Assembly: GCF_040712315.1 (NCBI RefSeq)
Contig: NC_134023.1
Span: 13,029,442 to 13,093,441 of the forward strand
DNA from: Castanea sativa
Taxonomy: Eukaryota > Streptophyta > Magnoliopsida > Fagales > Fagaceae
Reading direction: 5' to 3'
Length of the DNA stretch: 64,000 bases
Part shown: positions 1 through 11,638 of the stretch, piece by piece
How the letters are laid out: each line of letters opens with the position of its first letter
Numbering within the stretch: the first letter of the stretch is position 1
Made by a program: the position numbers and the translations under genes
The notes under the pieces: model-generated
What the model was told of the DNA's origin: nothing
What the model saw: only the letters and a program-made list of their open reading frames with translations
Databases searched by the model: none

Positions 1-66
1 TCACATCAACCACAAATAAGGACATTAGTATGAAACTGCCGAAGGCTTGGGAACTCTTTATCAATT
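1..66 (+). repeat. Duplicated host segment, also at about 4107-4173
   Basis: The first 66 bases of the window, including CCACAAATAAGGACATTAGT, recur from about 4107. The sequence just left of the second copy (4061-4106) matches 1848-1893 instead. The pieces therefore come from one unit that has been duplicated and rearranged; what the unit is I cannot tell. Confidence 0.75.
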
Positions 67-147
67 CTTATTATATAGAATCAAAATCTTTTTTCTTTTT
101 ATTTTTCTAGAAATAGTATAGAATAAAATTCTAAGAACATCTTGCCA

Positions 148-255
148 AGAGTCTTGTAGCCCAACTTGTTGGCATCTCTTAGTATTTCTCATTGAAAGAT
201 TCAGTGTTCAAATCACCCTCCATGATTGTAACTACTGAATTATAAAATTAAAAAA

Positions 256-262
<7 letters not shown>
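148..262 (+). mobile_element. tRNA-derived SINE, short, with A-rich tail
   Basis: An A-box-like TAGCCCAACTTGTTGG (157-172) and a B-box-like GTGTTCAAATC (204-214) sit about 35 bases apart, as in a pol III internal promoter, and the unit ends in an A-rich tail running into an (AT)n tract at about 257-290. This is the layout of plant tRNA-derived SINEs. The boxes have drifted from a working tRNA gene and no cloverleaf is evident. Confidence 0.6.
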
Positions 263-289
<27 letters not shown>

Positions 290-737
290 AGAGCATCTTT
301 TTGGTGTTATCATGTCGAATTAAACGAAAATAAGGATAGGAGGAATGCATCAAATCACCATCTCCATGGCTAGATCATGAGGTGTCGAATAGACTCTTGC
401 GATACAAACAATGATATGGTAGAGCAACTTGTAGTTTCCCTCCCCCCCCCCCTCTCTCTAAAAGAATATTCTTCATTGATCCCATATTGTATAAATTTAT
501 TAATAGATAGCCCTAAAAAAAAATGGTAATTGATACCCTCAAAATGTTTTAGTCATCCAAATTCTTTTTAGTGTAAGTATCTTTATAGACATTACTCAAA
601 CAAATTAAGTTATAATCATCTCACAAGTCACAATATGTGTGTGTGTGTGTGTGGAGAGAGGAAGATGTTATAACTTTAATATTAGTCTTTTCAGTATAAA
701 ATGTAATAATATCTGTCAAATTATAAACCCTTTATTT
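263..737. other. Non-genic stretch with simple repeats
   Basis: I see no gene. It contains an (AT)n tract running in from the SINE tail, a C run at about 441-453 followed by CT repeats, and a GT run at about 634-651 followed by GAGAGAG. The rest is AT-rich and unassigned. Confidence 0.6.
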
Positions 738-742
738 TTATG

Positions 743-1017
743 AAAGAAAAATATGTAGGAGGAACCTGAGTTGATGTCTTCCATTTAGGCATGATTATAG
801 TGGCACTCTACCCATTTTCGGCCTAAGCTTGTAGGAGTAAAGAATTCAGATGAGTCATAGCTATGCACCCAACCCCATCAAGAATGCTAGTAAGCATAAG
901 TCAAGAGTATGAAGTTTTATTCCCAAATGCTTCCTATTACGAGATTCGAACCTAGGAGCTCCACATCCCAAATCCTTAGGAGTGAGCCCATGACCACTAA
1001 ACCAACCACCCCCAATG
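743..1017 (-). mobile_element. tRNA-derived SINE, minus strand, with near-perfect target duplication
   Basis: On the minus strand, GGTTGGTTTAGTGGTCATGG forms the tRNA-like A-box end near 1005-986, and GGTTCGAATCT (952-942) is a close B box. The element ends at a pyrimidine-rich tail near 745. It is flanked by ATAAACCCTTTATTTTTATG (723-742) and ATAAACCCTTTTTTATTATG (1018-1037), a drifted target-site duplication. Order, boxes and duplication together make a SINE call strong; the family is not named. Confidence 0.8.
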
Positions 1018-1037
1018 ATAAACCCTTTTTTATTATG

Positions 1038-2442
1038 CTATTTAGTTTTCAATTATTTTGATTCCATATCTACAATCTATTATTGATTTAATTACATTCT
1101 TAATTCAATATATTGTAGCAAATAATTTTTTTTAAATGTTTCATATAATATTTCCATGACATTGAAATCATGGAGCACATGATAGATAATTGGAGAAAAA
1201 ATTACACTAATATCATAGTCATTTACATCCCCAAAAAAAAAAAATCAAGATAATGCATAAAATATAAAAGAATTCTTAAAAAAGAAAAAAAAGAAAAGAA
1301 AACATATGTATAACTGTAAATGATAACAAGGCAAACTTTTTTCCTTACGTTTGTAGTTTCAAGTGGATTTTATGGGGAGGTAATTTGGGGGAGGAAAATC
1401 ATGACAAGGACGAGCAGGCAGATTTTGTGGTTATGGTTTGTGGGTCAACGAATGGGAAGGAGAATAAATAATAGTCAATGATCTGGCCATGTCTAAAACT
1501 GAGAGAAATTTGAGTAATGGGCCAACATCAAAATGGGTATAATGGGCCAATACCTAAAATGCGATCTGAATTTGCTTTTAAAAGGGGGAGAAATATTAAC
1601 AACATACCTGGATTCTCTTGGCCCAAAAAGGAAAAGATCTAAATTATCATTTAGAAGGGGGTGAAATAATGACAACATATCTGGATTCTCAAGGCCCAAA
1701 ATGGAAAAAGGAATGAACACAGTCCATGGACTATGAAGATAACGAGCCCACATAGTCTTTTGAGTTAGCTGTAAGCAAACGCAAATGGTGGTGCAGAGAT
1801 GAAAACTCCAGTGATTGTGTTGAGAACCAAGCTATGAAGAGTGGTGGAAGCACAGCAGAACTTTTCTCAAATGGGGGCCGCTGAGGTTCAGTCCGTGGAA
1901 CACAATAAAGCGTTTGGTTCATTGTGATGTATTCTTGATGTAATATACATTACCATAATGTAATATTAAAGAAAAATTGTAATCTAATTTTCAATTATCA
2001 ATTTTTTTTAAGAGCGAGAGAAAGATAGATTTTTTTTTTTTGTTGATAAAAAAGATATATATTATTTGGTGTGTGGATATGTAGGAGATTAGTTTACAAA
2101 GATTAAAGTCTTAAAATATTATGAGAGATTAATCAACATTGATGACCTAACACATTTGCAACATTTAAAAAAAAAAAATTTTAGGGTTTTAATTGGATTA
2201 GATTTCTATTGGTCTTGTGGTTTGTAAGCCTTGTTAGAAATGAAAAAGGAAAATGCTAAAAGTATTACAAAATTTTCACAATATGATGTGGCAATGGCTA
2301 TGATTGATGAATATCAACAAACTAACTAATAAAAGTTTGAATTACTTTTTTGTAATTAGTGACATGTCACTTTATAAACCTATAGTAAAATTTATGTAAT
2401 CCCTAACATCGCTCATAAAAAAAATAAAAAGAATAACCATTA
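1038..2442. other. Non-genic stretch with short direct repeats
   Basis: No gene is supported. A pair of imperfect direct repeats about 73 bp apart (near 1572-1632 and 1646-1705) share GGATTCTC and GGCCCAAAA. About 47 bases at 1848-1893 recur at 4061-4106. Open frames here are short and lack recognisable domains. Confidence 0.55.
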
Positions 2443-2451
2443 AAAATTTTA

Positions 2452-3950
2452 TGCATAAATGCACTTTTAGTCCTTACATTTTGACATTTTTTCATTTTAG
2501 TCTCTACATTTTATTTTTACTACTTTAAGTCCCTAAACCAATTAACACCCTTCATTTAAGTCCTTGAAGCACTATTCTGTCAACAAACTAACGGGAAAAC
2601 TGACGGATCAATAAAATATTATTAAAAAAATTATTTTACATTTTTTAAATGCCAAAATTAAAAAAAAATTAATTACTAAATTTTAATTAAAAAAATAAAA
2701 ATAAAAACAAAAACAAACAAAAAAAAGATCTACCCAATTCTATACACAACCCCATTGTTGTGGGTTCTTCACACCACTTTCATACACAAACAATAATCTC
2801 TCCATCTATAAGAAACCAGAGTAAAAATGAAAAAAAAAAAAATTGAAGGACCACCTTTTTACTACCCCCACCAACCCCCTGTCTCTCTCTCTCCAATGCC
2901 CAGGTAGGCAAACCTGATCGTGAATCTGGGTTATCACTCCGATCAGTGTCAAAAAATTCCTTCTGGGACTCGATCTCCATGCTACCCGCCTGATTTCTTT
3001 TGGGACTCAATCAAAGATTCAAAACACCACAATCCCAGTCTCTGAAACTCTCCTATCTCAACTCTCTGCTTGCTCGGTTTATGGGTTTATGGATTTTCCT
3101 TTGATTTTTTTTTGTGGGTTTCTGTGCATATGGTGTTGCCGACTTGCTGTGGTGAGGTGGAGGTCTGAGTTTGTGGATCGGCGTGGTGGAGGGTGTGGGT
3201 TTGTGGACTGGCGTGGTGGAGGGTGTGGGTTTGGTTGATCGGCGTCTGTGGTGGAGTGGGTTTTGTTGATCGGCGTCGTGGTGGAGTGGGTGATCGACGT
3301 TTGTGGTGGAGTGGGTTTGGTTGATCGGCGTCTGTGGTGGAGAGGGTTTGGTTGATTGGTGTGGGTTTGGTTGATTGGCGTGGTGGGTTTCAGTGGCTGA
3401 GATTGGAGTTTGGTGGTGGGTTTCAGTGATGGCACAAATCGGAGTTTGGTGGTGGGATTCGTTCACAGATTGGAGTTTGGTGATGGGGTTCGTTCTCAGA
3501 TCGAAGAGGAATGGTGCCTGGACTAGCTGAGTTTTTTTTTTTTAATCAGATTTGGGTGTTTGCTTCGATGGGTTTGTGTGGGTAGTGGATGGGTTTATTG
3601 TTTTGGATTTGTGGTTGTGATTTGAGGGTAGTCACGAGTGAGGAAAGAAAATTTTATGTTTAGGTTTGTGTTCTTGAGTTCTTTGATCTGGGTTGGAGTT
3701 CTTGTCTTGTTCATGTTCCTTAGTAATTAATTTTTTTTATTTTATTTTGGCATTTAAAAAATGCAAAATAATTTTTTTAATAATATTTTATTGATCCGTT
3801 AGTTTTCCCGTTAGTTTGTTGACAGAATAGTGCTTCAAGGACTTAAATGATGAGCGTTAATTGGTTTAGGGACTAAAAGTGATAAAAATAAAATATAGGG
3901 ACTAAAATGAAAAAAAGTCAAAATGTAGGGACTAAAAGTGCATTTACGCC
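2452..3950. mobile_element. Mutator-like element (non-autonomous), 1499 bp, long inverted repeats, 9-bp target duplication
   Basis: Perfect 9-bp duplications AAAATTTTA flank it (2443-2451 and 3951-3959). The arms, starting TGCATAAATGCACTTTTAG and mirrored at the right end, stay alignable for some 250 bases, down to the TTAAATGCCAAAAT stretch. Long arms plus 9-bp duplications are diagnostic of Mutator-like elements. No transposase is present. The interior (about 2740-3720) is unrelated to the arms, more GC-rich, and contains a G/T-rich minisatellite, so it may be captured host DNA (Pack-MULE style). Confidence 0.9.
3170..3480 (+). repeat. G/T-rich minisatellite inside the Mutator-like element
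   Basis: Imperfect units of roughly 30-36 bp built on GGTGGAGTGGGTTTGGTTGA and GATCGGCGT repeat many times, then change to a TTGGTGGTGGGTTTCAGTG-type unit. The opposite strand reads as long proline/histidine/threonine-rich open frames; these are by-products of the repeat, not evidence of a protein. Confidence 0.8.
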
Positions 3951-3959
3951 AAAATTTTA

Positions 3960-4849
3960 AAATTTTGGATATCTTATAACGTGGGACTGGTTCTATATTT
4001 CTTAGGGGTAGACACATATTGTGGTGGGGGTCTTAGGCCTAAGCCTTGGGCCAGCCCTGAGTGGAAGCATAGCAGAACTTTTCTGAAATGGGGATGACTG
4101 AGGTTCAGTCACATCAACCACAAATAAGGACATTAGTATGAAACTAACGATGGGTTGGGAACTCTTGATCAATTCAAGCTCCCTACCTTTCGGTGGGAGA
4201 AACTCTCCGAGTCTTATTTCTCAATGAAACTAGAATTGACCAACAAGGTACGGAAAGAATTAAAACTTTAATGCTAATTACCCAAATACGATCATGGTAC
4301 CGAAGCTTGGTGAAGGAGGTGGTTTAGTGTTGAATTTGGACAAATGATATTAGTTTTAATCTTACATAACATTATACTTCCAACATCATATTGATGGGCG
4401 GATTCAAGGGACAAACATAGCAACCAATTATAAGCTAGCTATTTACTTAAATTGTGTACTTTTTGTAGGTCTTATTACTTTACTTTTTGTCTCAACTTTT
4501 ATTTCAAATAATTAAGGAGGTGTTTGATACCTGTTTTCAAACAATAATTTTTAGTTTTTAAACAATATTTCACGTATTTTCATACATTTTTTCATCCACA
4601 CGTATTTTTTTTAAAATCTTTTAAACTTGAAAACTATTGTTTAAACACATGTACCAAATAGACCTTAAATTTTCAGTTTTTTGAAAATAATCTAGCTTTT
4701 ACATTTTCTTTCTAATGCATTATATAAATACGCTATGAATTAAAAAATAAGTAATTTTCAAATAAACACTAATTACAAGCATGCTTATATGGGCACCCAA
4801 ACATAAATCGACGTGGGGAGACTTTGAACTCTTTGGGTAAAAAGAACAT
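3960..4849. other. Non-genic stretch with duplicated fragments and one MITE
   Basis: It contains the second copy of the window-start segment (about 4061-4173) and a MITE at about 4519-4664. No open frame with a recognisable domain was found. Confidence 0.55.
4519..4664. mobile_element. Short MITE, same family as 33337-33476
   Basis: Terminal inverted repeats read GGTGTTTGATAC at the left and GGTCTATTTGGTAC on the reverse strand at the right. The inside is nearly palindromic, with TTTAAACAATA-type phrases on both sides. A relative with the same AAACAATAATTTTTA core lies near 33.4 kb. Small size and lack of coding capacity fit a MITE. Confidence 0.65.
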
Positions 4850-6186
4850 CAGATAAAAGACCTGAATGTCTAGCTGGAAGAGTTGAACGACATGGAGGAA
4901 CTCAGTTCAACCACATGAGCTGAATATAAAAAGTCATGCACGTATGCAATGAAAATAAATGAAAGTTTGCAAAATGGAGGAGGTAATGTGGAAACACAGG
5001 TCAAGGTAAGAGTGGCTTTGCACGAGGAGACCGGAACACCCGATTTTTTCCATGCAAAAGCCATGGAAATATGCAATGAAAATAAAGAAATAGCATTTCA
5101 GGAACCCAGATGAGACGGGTCAATGGTGCAATGAAAAGAAGGATAGTGAGGTTTTTACACGGTACTTTGAACATCTCTTCCCAAAAAACACTCCAACGAG
5201 TGTGGAAGATTGAATATATGGCCGAAGCCATTCAGTCAAACGTCACAAAACTCAATGAACTCAGCACTTACCAGAGAGAATACGCAGAGGAGGTTTGACA
5301 TTTGACAAGGGCTATACTGCTTTTCCAAATGCATCATCCACCAATATAAAGCCTCAGGCCTATAGCTAGATGAATTACTAGCATTATTTTCGGCCTCGTT
5401 TGGGAGGAATGAATGAAATGGAATGAAAATGGTAATTTTAAAATATTCTTCCTTTCCCTTATTTTGGAGTTTTAATAGAGGGAATGAAAAATTAATTTCC
5501 TTGTTTGGAAGTTTAAGTATGAGAGAATGGAATGGATAGGAGGGAACACTCATTTCTCTCTATTTCCTTAAAACCTCAAATTTTCATTCTCTCCGAAATT
5601 AAAAGAATGGGAGAGAATTAAATTAGATTTAATGATTTTTTTACTAAAATTTCCAAAATACCCATATATATTTAACCATTTATTTAAAATAGGGGTCTAA
5701 TAGTAATATTGTTATAAAATGATTTCATTCAATTCGTTCTATATATGTTGCTCTCAAACAAGATTACTTACATTCCATTCCTTTATTTTAAAACATCCAA
5801 TTAAGGTTACTTAATTTCATTTCATTTCATTCTTTCCCATTTATTTCTCTTACTTAAATACATTCAATTCATTTCCATTCTCTTATGATCATTCTATTCC
5901 ATTCCCTTATGAACTCTCAAACGGAGCCTAATTCTAGATTATTGTTAGACCACAAGTGACTGAGGCTATTCTAGATTATACATATATTGCTTTGATACCA
6001 AAGGCACAGTTAGCGGAAAAAGCTGCTGACTCATTAGTCTCACAAACGAGCTCTACAAAATTAATGATGGAAAAGGTCCTGACCAATAGACTCAAAAGTA
6101 TACTTCCCAAGATTATAACAAAAACCAGTGCTTCAATCCTTGGGAGAGAAATCACTAACAATGTACTTATTATAGCCTTTAAGACT
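4850..6186 (+). pseudogene. LINE (L1-type) ORF2 remnant, part A, broken by a MITE
   Basis: Translated pieces match plant L1 ORF2 in order. A linker with EEVMWKHRS and a GDRNTRFF-like phrase lies near 4970-5060. AEEV and a KASGL-type phrase (canonical KAPGPDG) lie near 5280-5365. IIVRPQVTEAILDYTYIALI runs from about 5940, followed by LTNRLKSILPKII and the start of the reverse-transcriptase domain. Frameshifts and stops are frequent. The MITE at 5392-5930 separates two pieces that would be adjacent in an intact LINE, and the CACTA element at 6187 cuts the frame again. Clearly dead. Confidence 0.85.
5392..5930. mobile_element. MITE inserted in the LINE ORF2 remnant
   Basis: Ends are inverted: GGCCTCGTTTGGGAG at the left, and GGCTCCGTTTGAGAG when the right end is read on the other strand. 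Inside, ATTCCATTC-type phrases on the right mirror GAATGGAATG phrases on the left. Removing it brings two parts of the LINE protein together. I could not settle the target duplication, so hAT versus Harbinger origin is open. Confidence 0.75.
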
Positions 6187-7952
6187 CACTACAAAAAACG
6201 GGGTCTATAGCCGCGTTTCAAAAACGCGGCTATAGACACCGAAAACGCGGCTATAGACCTGAAGCCACGTTTTCTATGGCTGCGTTTACAACCCCGGCCT
6301 AAGCGGCGCAGCAACAGACCCTGCGGGTCTATAGCCGCGTTTTTAAAAACGCGGCTATAGACTTGACCTGAAGCCGCATTTTTGAACCATGGCTATAGTC
6401 TTCAGGTCTATAGCCGCGTTTTTTAAAAACGCGGCTACAGACCAGACTTGAGCTGCGTTTAAACCGCGGCTATAGCCCCTCCCTAAAAACAAAAAAAAAA
6501 ATTTACTGGGGTTTTTTTTTCCCCAAAAAATTCAAAAATTCAGCTTTTTTTTTTAAAACAAAAATAATTTTCTGGGTTTTTTTTCCCCGAAAAATTCAAA
6601 ATTCAAACAAAAAGAATTTTTAAATTAAACACAAACCCAAAAAATTCAAAATCAAACACCATATACTGACAGTACAAATGCAACGTGCTCCAAATTTAAA
6701 CAAAACCAACCCAAATTTAACACTAAATCCATTCAAAAAACACAAAAGCTCAAGAACACAAACCTATTTAAACATAAGCACAATATCAGCAACACAATAG
6801 CAAAAATAACTTCTAGAAAAAGTATAATACCCATTAAAAAATTAGAGAATTTTTACCTCAAATAGTAGAAATGAGTGAGCCTTTAGCTTTTCTTATGAAG
6901 TTTTCCAGTGACCCTTGCTTGAAAAATGAAGTATATGGTGGTGTGGAGTGTACCGGTGAGAGGAGTGTGCGTTGTGTTGAAAGAAAAAAAGAAGGAACGA
7001 GAGAAAAAAATGAAGGAAAGAGAGAAAAAAAAGAAAAGAAGCAGCAGCAAAGAAACAAAGAAAAAAAAAGAGCTGTGTTGGAGTGAAGAAGGAAAAAAAA
7101 AAAAAAAAAAAAAAGAAAAGAAAGGAGTTCGGCGTGACTTGCAGAGAAGAAAGAAAGAAAGAACCCAGGAAAGCAGAGATTGACGAAAGAAAGAAAAGAT
7201 AAGAAAGAAAAGATAAGAGTGGGGGTAGGTGGGAAAGTGGGTTCTGGGGTATTTAATTGGTGTTACCTATAGCCGCGTTTTTGAAAACGCGGCTATAGCC
7301 CCTCCCTTATACTAAAAAAATTTATTCGGATGCACAGGTCATCCTTTAAAAAAATATATATATTATTTGACTGGACCTATAGCCGCGTTTTCAGAAACGC
7401 GGCTATAGCCCCTCCCTTATAAAGAAAATTTTTTTATTCGGATGCACAGGTAATCTTTTTAAAATATATATATTATTTGACTGGACCTATAGCCGCGTTT
7501 TCAGAAACGCGGCTATAGCCCGTCCCTTATATATATAAAAAAATTTATTTGGATATACAAGTCATGTTTTTAAAATATATATATTATTTGACTGGATCTA
7601 TAGCCGCGTTTTTGTGAAACGCGGCTATAACCCTCCCTCATAAAAAAATTTGTTCTACTGTACATAGCATCCTATTAAAAGAAATATTTTTGTCTGGACC
7701 TATAGCCGCGTTTTGATAAACGCAGCTATAGTCCGGACGTAAAACGCAGCTCAAGGCACTAGAAATGCGGCTTCAGACCGAACCTATGGCCGCGTTTAAC
7801 AAAACGCAGCTATAGATTGGGTCTGAAGCCACGTTTCTAGGAAACGGGGCTATATGTTTGGTCTATAGCCGCGTTTCTTTTAAACGCGGCTATAGGTCAG
7901 GTATAGCCGCTTTTTTTTATAAACGCGGCTATAGCGCGCGTTTTTTGTAGTG
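6187..7952. mobile_element. Complete non-autonomous CACTA (En/Spm) element, 1766 bp
   Basis: It starts CACTACAAAAAAC and ends GTTTTTTGTAGTG, and is flanked by a perfect 3-bp duplication ACT (6184-6186 and 7953-7955), the signature of the CACTA superfamily. Both subterminal zones are packed with TATAGCCGCGTTTT units placed head to head as imperfect hairpins, the likely transposase-binding repeats. The middle is A-rich with no transposase; a purine-rich GAAAGAAAG stretch lies at about 6980-7215. It sits inside the LINE: skipping it lets AFKT run on as LHQ. Confidence 0.95.
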
Positions 7953-7966
7953 ACTCTCCATCAATT
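7953..7966 (+). pseudogene. Last readable codons of LINE remnant A, beyond the CACTA insertion
   Basis: The bases ACTCTCCATCAA continue the LINE frame interrupted at 6186 (T-L-H-Q; canonical elements have an ETLH-type phrase here). After this the LINE is lost. Short, but the junction and duplication agree. Confidence 0.5.
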
Positions 7967-9921
7967 TTTTTTGAGTAAACAATAATACTTATTAGAACAC
8001 ACACAGAAATAATAATACTAGTGTTTTAAACCGGATTTATAATACATTACGTAACCAGAGTACAACTACAAGACTGTAATTATAAACAGCGGACACTATA
8101 CACACAACCAATGTTGGATAAAATTCCTTTTTTTTTTAATAAACAATAATACTTATTAGAACACATATAAAAATAATAACACTAATATTTTAAACCGGGT
8201 TTATAATACATTACATAATTAAGATCCTTCATCGTATACAAACCCAATATATTGTGAAATGTTGATAAATGGCCATCAAACTCTATGAGTAAAGCTAATG
8301 ATAGTGTGAAATGGGTCTTCTTGAAAAGTGTGGTGTTGAAACTGGGTTTAGCTAGAGAATGGGTGAACCAATTGCACTAACCTTAAGCTTAAGTTACGAA
8401 ACCTAAATTACCCAACTTAAGTTATCAAGCCTACTTGAAGCGAACTAATTCGAAGTGCATCATTTGAGACTAGTGCGAAGTAAATCGTCTTGAAACAAAT
8501 CATCTTGAAGTAAAGCAAATTGCAAGAGATATAAAGGATTCAAACCTAATTGATTATTTAACGCTCAATTGATTCAAAGTAAATAATAATCAGATCAAAT
8601 TAATTTGAACTAACAACTAAATATTGCATCAAACCAGATAAATTGAATATGAACATGAGTGCAAGGAAATAAAATTACAGGCATAAAATCTTCTAAAAGG
8701 CTAAGGACTATTTGATTTGCCTACGAAGTATTTGATCTCCTAAAAATCCAGTACAAATGATTTTAAAAGTGCTCTGGTTGTGTCTAGTGTCCTTTTCTTG
8801 TAGACTAAGGGTCAATTTGGATATCGTTTATTTTGCTGAAATTGAAAACTTGTTACTAAAAGTATTGTAGATAAATGTAAAAGTTAGCTTAAATAGTACA
8901 GTAGGGCCCATGAATAGTACCAAAAAATGTAGTGAGGCCCATGAATAATATAAAAAATAAGCTGAATAGTGAAATAATTTTTATTTTTCGTTGGTATCCA
9001 AACAGAGGCTAAATCCTTAATTTATACTTGAGAGTTGAGGCTAGGACAATTATGTTTATTTCTTGCAAGTGTCTTGTCAATAACAAGGCTCGGTAACCTC
9101 TTATAGCCGCTTCAAGGAAACCGTCACCTTGCCCCCCTTGATTGCTTTGAACATGTTCTCATGTTTGGCATCCTTTAGTAATTGCTCAAGAAAATTGCTT
9201 AAGTAACCGCTCAAGAAAATTGGTTCTGTTCTCATAACTTTTCTAGATTAATGTTACTTGTCACCTTCTTGCACTTTAATCTTTGATTTAATCATTTCTA
9301 ACTTAACAATTATATTTAAATATCATTTTCACATGGCAGGTCCCTATCAATTAAATAATTATTTGGCCCAACAAACAGAAAGGCAGAAAGCAGACTTTTG
9401 GATGTGAGAAAGAATTTTGGATATAACAGCTAGAACACAAAAACTTTTGCTTTAAATCAATTTCAGTTAACTTATCATTGATGAGTGTAAATTATAGCAC
9501 AAGTTGTTTAAAAGGGGTTATACAGGTTGAACACTTGCATCACATATACAAATGTATGTCATTATTATAGATTTATCTAGACCACTTAAGAATTGGTCTT
9601 CTGAGTTTGTCATATGATTCATGCCACGTAAACTACCCACAGCATGCATAATGGAACTTCTTAAATTGTTGTACTGCCTTTTTCATGCTACTCTTGAATC
9701 CTAATTATAAAATCAAGGGCATGTGTACTATAATGAAAATACATAAATAAATAAAAAACTAAAGAAAAAAAAAAGGCAAAAGTTTATCTCACAATTTTTA
9801 TTTTACAATGATTCTTTTAGCAAATTAATCCTGGCCAAAAATTATTATCTTCAATATCTATTATTTTAATTGAAAATGTGACATGCACTAAGCATACCCT
9901 TGTTTTGGAACTCAGTATTAT
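7967..9921. other. Non-genic stretch: short duplication and one MITE
   Basis: About 78 bases beginning AAACAATAATACTTATTAGA at 7977 recur at 8141 (offset 164). A MITE lies at about 8810-9008. The rest (8220-8800 and 9010-9920) is AT-rich with no domain-bearing open frame. Confidence 0.6.
8810..9008. mobile_element. MITE of the GTTTGGATA type
   Basis: The left end GTCAATTTGGATATCG and the right end GGTATCCAAACAGAGGC are inverted relatives. The interior has ATGAATAGTAC and GTAGTGAGGCCCATGAATA phrases related to the 24.4-kb and 25.1-kb MITEs. Target duplication not resolved. Confidence 0.6.
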
Positions 9922-10881
9922 TGTTGGGTTAAGATAGCTTGACCCGGGTTAAGATAGCTTGACCCCGGTTAATTAATTCAATTACCCAAGTTGATTAATT
10001 ATGTTCAATGACATGCAAATTGTGAAGGCACCAACAAATCACCAAAAATACTAAATGCAACGGAAGATAAATTTGACACGGTGATTTGTTGACAAATGGG
10101 AAAAACCTCGTAAGGCGAAAATCGCACCGGGTGATTTTAAGGTCATCACTTCCAAGAATCCATTAATCAACAATCAAGCGGTTACAAGAATAAGAATCTT
10201 ACCAATTACTCTTGGCCTATCCTGAAATACCAACTTATAGTTGAACCTTCGCTCTAATACCCAATTGGACTTGATCTTGTAGTAGCATTCTTTCCCTCGA
10301 TGTACAAACCTCAAATTTGTGACTAACCCTTTGCACAGATCCCAAGTAAGTGACTAACTCCAGTAACTTGAACAGATGTTGTTGGTTGCAATGTTCTTTA
10401 CTTCATCAACAATGAAGATCTGGAAGCATTCAGTTACAAAACCCTGTGGTGTACAAACACAATAGATTCACACAAAGAAAATAAGGCTCTTGGTCTTTGT
10501 ATCCGTGTGTGATGACCTTTAAAATAAGTTTTATATATGTCTAAGGTTGTGAGAAAAGAAAATTCCAAACAAATATACAGGACTGGGCCAAATTTCAGAT
10601 CTAAGAATTCCGAAATTGTAATTCTCGATAGATCGAGCTGCTGTCGAGCTATCTATCGAGCTTTACATTAAGTCTTGATAGCAAGCATTTGTCAAGCTAT
10701 CTATCGAGATTTAATGAACATCTTTTCTTCACTTGTTTCTTGGACCAATCTTCATGCCTTTAATACTTGACTTGAACAACATGTTTATTGAAGTACTAAA
10801 CTCATCTTAGATCTACCTAGTTACAAGTAAAGTGCATTTTGTTAAAGGATTAGCCAATTACAACAAAATATGACCTTAAAA
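9922..10881 (-). mobile_element. Solo LTR, diverged, of the copia family present at 46.6-52.5 kb
   Basis: Read on the minus strand it runs parallel to the LTRs at 46609-47603 and 51506-52527. Shared tracts include AGGATTAGCCAA near its start, the TCGAGCTATCTATCGAG palindrome cluster (10630-10710), the TTCTCACAACCTTAGACATA region and the closing CAACA. Outer ends are TGTTGG at 9922 and a decayed CCTTAAAA near 10880. No matching 5-bp duplication remains. TTAAGATAGCTTGACCC is locally duplicated at 9929-9970. Confidence 0.75.
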
Positions 10882-11633
10882 ATTGTTGATAACGAGTTCT
10901 GTGTTTTGCCTAATACTTGACATTAGAAAGGCATGTTAAGTTCTATGCAAAATTTTCAAAAACATTTTAGTGAAAAAATAAGCATAGAACTAATGTCAAG
11001 TTCCACTTGGAGTTTAATATCGGCAATATTAAATTCCAAAAACATGGCATTTTGCTAGAAACTTTGAAAAAATTGATGTTTTGCTATATATTTTAAAAAT
11101 AAAGATTATTTTTCTCCAGGTTTTGGGTATACGTCAATTCAAAGATTTTAGTTTAGATTATGCCTTTCAACCCCATGACCTTTTTTGTGCCACCATGACT
11201 TATTTAAAGTAAAAATAAGAATTCTTATCTAATATGTATTCTTTTAGAAAAGACTTATACTTACATTATAAAAGTTATTGGGATTGTGAGTGAAAGAAAC
11301 AAACAAGAGTGTAATGGAAGGCAAAAATAAAATTAACGTAGTTCGACCATAAAGGCCTATATTTGCAATCAAAATCTCAATGATTATATTTTTATTAATA
11401 AAATTTGTGTATTATCTTTATAGTAGGCTAAATTCTAAACTAAACAATATACAAGCCAGGATTACAATACTTGAATTACAAGCTAATTAGGATTAGGGAT
11501 ATTTTCCTTGCACTAAAATTAACATTTGATAAAAATTTCATTAAAAAAAAATTTGATAAAATGAACCTGCACTAGATTTATGTAATAGACTTCGAACTTT
11601 GATACATTTAATGAGTTTTATTAATAATAAATA
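10882..11633. other. Non-genic AT-rich stretch
   Basis: No gene, repeat family or structured element could be supported here. It separates two solo LTRs. Confidence 0.5.
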
Positions 11634-11638
11634 ATAAT

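Noticed and set aside
942..1005. tRNA gene on the minus strand
   Set aside because: Good A- and B-box matches but no cloverleaf, and target duplications flank a longer unit, so it is a SINE.
3053..3466. Long minus-strand open frames rich in Pro, His and Thr
   Set aside because: They arise from the G/T-rich minisatellite on the plus strand; two overlapping frames are open at once and no domain is present.
6858..7183. Lys/Glu-rich plus-strand frames and the opposing Phe/Ser-rich frame
   Set aside because: Low-complexity GAAAGA tract of the small CACTA element.
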